DNA of 64,000 nt. It comes from Adhaeribacter swui. GTDB lineage: Bacteria > Bacteroidota > Bacteroidia > Cytophagales > Hymenobacteraceae. The position numbers were made by a program, and so were the translations under genes. The stretch is from the NCBI RefSeq assembly GCF_014217805.1, contig NZ_CP055156.1:4408585-4472584 (forward strand), written 5' to 3'. The notes below the pieces were generated by a model. The model was given only the letters and a program-made list of their open reading frames with translations. It made no database searches and was not told where the DNA came from. Shown here piece by piece: positions 60,787 through 64,000 of this stretch; position 1 is the first letter of the stretch, and each line of letters begins with the position of its first letter.

Positions 60787-62049
60787 CTATGTATTTAGAG
60801 TTAATTCCCGTTTATCTTGCAGGAACAATACCACTAGCAAGCCTATCAGAAAAACCAGGGAAAACAGGAAAATAGCATTGCCGTAGCCGCCCAGCTTAGA
60901 AACCAGGATACCCACCAACAAAACCGCCGAAGCGGTAAACAAGCGGCCAATGTTAAAACAAAAACCGGTGGCAGTAGACCGGATGCCGGTGGGGAACAAT
61001 TGCGGAATATACACCGACAAAACGCCCTGGCTTAAGCCAAAAAACAAAGCCAGCACCATAATCTCCGCGTAAATAATGGGCGTAAAAATCAGGTTCGTTT
61101 TAAACAGAACGAATGACAGCACCGTGCACACGCCAAAACACAACACCAGCGATTGCCGCAGCCCCAGAAAACGGATGAGCCAACCCGACAAAAAGCCGCC
61201 GCTTAAACCGCCTATTCCCAAAAACATCATGCTAAGTCCGCGCTCTTGCGGTGCATCCGTGGCAATCAGGCTTTGCACCCAGGTAGGTAACCACGAGAAT
61301 ATCGCCCATAATCCAATGAGCATGGCACCAAAAGTTAAAGAACCCCGAAGCAAAGCAGACCGGTGCGCCCCGGAAAACAAGGTGGTTAAAGGTGGGGCAG
61401 ATTGGTGGTTTTGAAGGCGGTAAGCCAGCCATTTATCGGATTCGTGCACGAACCAGATGCCCAGCAAAGCCAGGATTAAAGGTACTAGTCCGATTAAAAA
61501 ACCTGCCCGCCACGATGCCACGGTGTAATTGAGCAAACCCGCCGAGAAAATACCCACCGGAAAAGCAATGGACAAAATACCCGTGTAAATGGCCCGGCTA
61601 CGGGCCGGCCAAACTTCGTTGAGCAAGGTAAACGAAACCACCAATACGCCGCCTACTCCAAAACCACTGAGAAAACGACTAAGCACCACCACGCCCCAGG
61701 TAGGAGCCAAACCTGTAGCCAACGTAAACAAGCCATAAAATGCAATAGCCAGTAGGAGCGCCTTCTTACGCCCAAACTTATCGCTGATTACTCCCCAGGA
61801 GAAACCACCCAAAGCCCAGCCGAAAATAAACATGGCGTTAATGTAGGCACTAACATCGCTGCCAACTTTAAAACTAACACCAACCTGCAAATCTGTAGTT
61901 ACTACCGGCAGATACACGGCCATTAACGTAGAAACCGTGCCGCCAAGGGCACAACTGATAAAACATAGCAAGAACAAAACAGTCCGGTAGCGTTGCCCGG
62001 TGCGTTCTTGCGGAGTAGCTATTGGAGTATTTAATACCGTCGTTTCCAT
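60787..62049 (-). CDS. MFS transporter
   Basis: A 420-residue protein with twelve predicted helices. Motif A after TM2 is GVISDKFGRKKALL (about 85-98), and LSRFLSGFGVGGVLVVSFTLLNEVWPARSR (several adjacent blocks) resembles the sugar/aromatic-acid transporter subgroups. The central cytosolic loop is at about 200-230. It starts four bases after the TonB-receptor stop, so the two form an operon: outer-membrane uptake followed by inner-membrane transport of the same compound. The substrate cannot be read. Confidence 0.88.
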   Translation of the reverse strand: METTVLNTPIATPQERTGQRYRTVLFLLCFISCALGGTVSTLMAVYLPVVTTDLQVGVSFKVGSDVSAYINAMFIFGWALGGFSWGVISDKFGRKKALLLAIAFYGLFTLATGLAPTWGVVVLSRFLSGFGVGGVLVVSFTLLNEVWPARSRAIYTGILSIAFPVGIFSAGLLNYTVASWRAGFLIGLVPLILALLGIWFVHESDKWLAYRLQNHQSAPPLTTLFSGAHRSALLRGSLTFGAMLIGLWAIFSWLPTWVQSLIATDAPQERGLSMMFLGIGGLSGGFLSGWLIRFLGLRQSLVLCFGVCTVLSFVLFKTNLIFTPIIYAEIMVLALFFGLSQGVLSVYIPQLFPTGIRSTATGFCFNIGRLFTASAVLLVGILVSKLGGYGNAIFLFSLVFLIGLLVVLFLQDKRELTLNT

Positions 62050-62053
62050 GTGC

Positions 62054-64000
62054 TTATTTTAAAAGGTCGTTGAAAATAATAGACACGTGGTAGATGGCCC
62101 CAATCGCCGGAGAGCCGTAGGCCTGGTACACCCGATTATTAAATAAATTGCTGGCGCCTATTTTTAAAGTGGAGTTAGCCTTCGGTAACTTTTTGCTGAT
62201 CTGGGCATCTACCAACGAATAGGCATCAATGCGGCCGGGGCGGTTGCCATTAAAAGTGCCGTACCAGTCGAAAGCACTTTGCCAATGCCAGGCCAGGTTA
62301 AAACCAAAATCTTTAAAAACGTTGGGGTTGCCTAAAGTTAAATTGGTGCTGTACTCCGGCGTATTGAAAGCCGCAATGTTGTTGCGGTTCGCATTTTTTA
62401 AATTAAAATCGGCCCAGGTAATATTACCACCCACATTGTAGCTTTTGTTGAGCAGATAAGTCAATGATAAACCGGCACCCTGCGCTGATACTTTATCCGG
62501 AGCATTGGTATACAACTGAAACGCGTGCACCTTGCCGTTCAGAATATCGGTAGCCGCGTCGAAATTTATTTTACCACTCGCATCGTACACGTTATTTTGA
62601 GGCTGAATCACGACCGTATTTAAAAGAAAATCGGTGTAGGAACTGTAGTAGTAATTCACATCCACCAGTAATTTACTAGCTAAGTAACTTTTGTAACCCA
62701 CCTCAAACGCTTTTTGCTGTTCCGGTTTGATGTAAGCGACGTCCGATTTTTGCAATAAATTTAAATTTTCGGAAACTGCTTGCGGGAAAGGTTTGCCACC
62801 GCCCAGGGCTGCCCCGAAAGCGCCCCCGAATGCCCCCACCGAAGCAGCCGTGAAGGAATTTTCGTACACGTTTAAGCCCCGGCTGTTCTTAGGTGCTCCT
62901 CCCAAAATAGTAATAGGCCCTACATTTAATTTAATAAATTGATCTACAGGAGTTGGATTGCGGAAACCAGTTTGGTACGATGCCCGGAAGTAATGCATCT
63001 TATTGATCGCATAAACGCCGGAAAAGCGGGGCGTAAAGTTGCCCTTAAAGTTTTCGTTTTTGTCGTAGCGCAGCGAGGCGGTTAATTTTAATTTATCTTG
63101 GAACAGTTTTTTAGAAGCCTGCACAAAGCTTCCGTATTCTTTAATGGTAATTTTCTGATCTTTATCGTCGAACAAGCTGCCGTTGGTAAACATATCGTAG
63201 TACCGGAAACTACCCCCGGCCAGCAACTCTACCACTTTAGTAAACTTGGTAAAATCGTATTGTCCTTCGGAATGGTAGAACTTACTGTTACTAAACACGC
63301 CAGCCCCGCTTAAACCGTAATTATGAATAGAAGCATCTTTGGCCTGATTAAAAGCCGCTGTACCGGGTAAAAACCGGCCTTGATCAGCAAAAGCGCGGGC
63401 CGCCGGGTGGTTATTGGCCGTTACGCCAGTAGCGCTGCCGTTGAATGCATAGGCGTAACGCGTAAACCATGTGTCGTCGGCTTGGTTGGGCGCTACGGTT
63501 TGCCCATCCAGGTTTTGCACCCAATCGCGGTTAATAAACTGCGCCAGCGAGCGGGTGTTGTACGAATCGTGGGAGTTTTCGGATACGGCGTAGCTGCGCA
63601 GGAAAAAATTGCTGCCTTTTAACTCGGCCCGGTGCGTTTGCAGCACAAAATTATTTAAATCAAAACGGCTGCTGCCGGTATAACTGGCGGTGCCGCGGCC
63701 AAAATTATATTGATAAATGGCTTCCAGGTTATTCGAAATCCGGTAATGTAACGCACCATTTAGTTTCAGGCTGTACACATTATAATTCATCAAATCTTTT
63801 TCTTCGTAACCTGTGCGCGATACCAGACCAATACCCGGTAAAGTGCGGGATACTTCGTCGCCGTAAATATTTAAAGCATCCCGGCCTGGGTTGTTTGGTC
63901 CGCGTTGCGCCGGAGCGGTTTGGGCACTCACATCGGTAAAATTAGTGGCGTACCAATCTACCCCAGATAAATAAGAAGCGTTGAGTTTAAAGGCGAACCG
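62054..64000 (-). CDS. TonB-dependent receptor, 5' end outside window
   Basis: At least 649 residues of an outer-membrane beta-barrel; the frame is open through the window edge, so the plug domain and signal peptide are missing. The GTG at 63931 is internal, not a start. Typical features: alternating strands with RAELKGSNFFLRSY, YDKNENFKGNFTPRFSGVYA, FRASYQTGFRNPTP, AFEVGYKSYLASKLLVDVNYYYSSY and the final INNRVYQAYGSP-like block (here ASNLFNNRVYQAYGSP) characteristic of receptor barrels. It is not accompanied by SusD. With the MFS gene four bases on, it probably imports a small organic compound or metal complex. Confidence 0.9.
   Translation of the reverse strand, partial: RFAFKLNASYLSGVDWYATNFTDVSAQTAPAQRGPNNPGRDALNIYGDEVSRTLPGIGLVSRTGYEEKDLMNYNVYSLKLNGALHYRISNNLEAIYQYNFGRGTASYTGSSRFDLNNFVLQTHRAELKGSNFFLRSYAVSENSHDSYNTRSLAQFINRDWVQNLDGQTVAPNQADDTWFTRYAYAFNGSATGVTANNHPAARAFADQGRFLPGTAAFNQAKDASIHNYGLSGAGVFSNSKFYHSEGQYDFTKFTKVVELLAGGSFRYYDMFTNGSLFDDKDQKITIKEYGSFVQASKKLFQDKLKLTASLRYDKNENFKGNFTPRFSGVYAINKMHYFRASYQTGFRNPTPVDQFIKLNVGPITILGGAPKNSRGLNVYENSFTAASVGAFGGAFGAALGGGKPFPQAVSENLNLLQKSDVAYIKPEQQKAFEVGYKSYLASKLLVDVNYYYSSYTDFLLNTVVIQPQNNVYDASGKINFDAATDILNGKVHAFQLYTNAPDKVSAQGAGLSLTYLLNKSYNVGGNITWADFNLKNANRNNIAAFNTPEYSTNLTLGNPNVFKDFGFNLAWHWQSAFDWYGTFNGNRPGRIDAYSLVDAQISKKLPKANSTLKIGASNLFNNRVYQAYGSPAIGAIYHVSIIFNDLLK

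Noticed and set aside
60633-60875. 80-codon plus-strand frame overlapping the end of the MFS gene
   Set aside because: Half of it is antisense to the MFS gene; the rest spans the AT motif and has no coding character.
63931-63931. GTG at 63931 as start of the TonB-dependent receptor
   Set aside because: The frame continues open to the window edge with receptor-like sequence (FKLNASYLSGVDWYATNF), so the GTG is internal.

Overview
The window looks like chromosomal DNA of a Bacteroidota bacterium, most likely order Cytophagales and close to Hymenobacteraceae (Adhaeribacter-like). The pointers are a type IX secretion (T9SS) C-terminal sorting domain, many lipoproteins and Tat-exported proteins, a TonB-dependent receptor, Bacteroidota-type promoters (TAnnTTTG at -7) with few Shine-Dalgarno sites, family-typical proteins (SPW, ScyD/ScyE, long PurF-like, short arginine decarboxylase), and moderate, AT-leaning base composition. 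The genus is an inference. I see no phage, IS element, CRISPR array or rRNA. One tRNA gene (Ser, anticodon GGA) is present.

Layout. 1-3709: a possible small biosynthetic locus with a YbdK/GCS2-type carboxylate-amine ligase (cut by the left edge), an ATP-grasp ligase and two esterase-D-like hydrolases. 3894-8815: a small conserved protein, an exported PQQ-dependent sugar-dehydrogenase-like lipoprotein, a TerC/Alx membrane protein, a polyprenol-phosphate mannosyltransferase-like GT2, a GmhB-like phosphatase and a 51-residue lipoprotein. 8897-13322: arginine genes (arginine decarboxylase, divergent arginase, arginyl-tRNA synthetase). 13517-25962: lipoprotein glutathione peroxidase, MenA, RhlE-like helicase, YebC, Uup-like ABC-F, SPW protein, MurI, a YgiB-like lipoprotein beside a glutathionylspermidine-synthase-like protein, and a Tat-exported Nif3 protein. 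26348-34531: nuoHIJKLMN, the membrane half of complex I without nuoA-G upstream. 34675-40661: PurF-like amidotransferase, ScyD/ScyE-like lipoprotein, CobA and a Tat-exported Gfo/Idh/MocA oxidoreductase.

40873-53139 holds surface-polysaccharide genes in two blocks: glycosyltransferases, a Wzy-like polymerase/ligase with a Wzz-like protein, a methyltransferase, a Wzx-like flippase and a NodB deacetylase. They are interrupted by an orphan DppC-type permease translationally coupled to a GAF-SpoIIE phosphatase. 53180-55022 is TatD plus asparaginase I. 55222-58353 encodes a secreted protein with 14 GloVer repeats. The tRNA follows a 650-base gap. 59385-64000 is a leftward TonB receptor - MFS transporter set followed by two AhpD-like paralogues.

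The most distinctive non-gene signal is a short AT palindrome built on TTTTTAAAAA. It lies in most intergenic gaps, often fused to stop codons or directly in front of start codons. The best candidate for an undescribed pathway is the ligase/ATP-grasp/esterase locus at the left edge, which formally resembles a two-step peptide or thiol synthesis with its own hydrolases.
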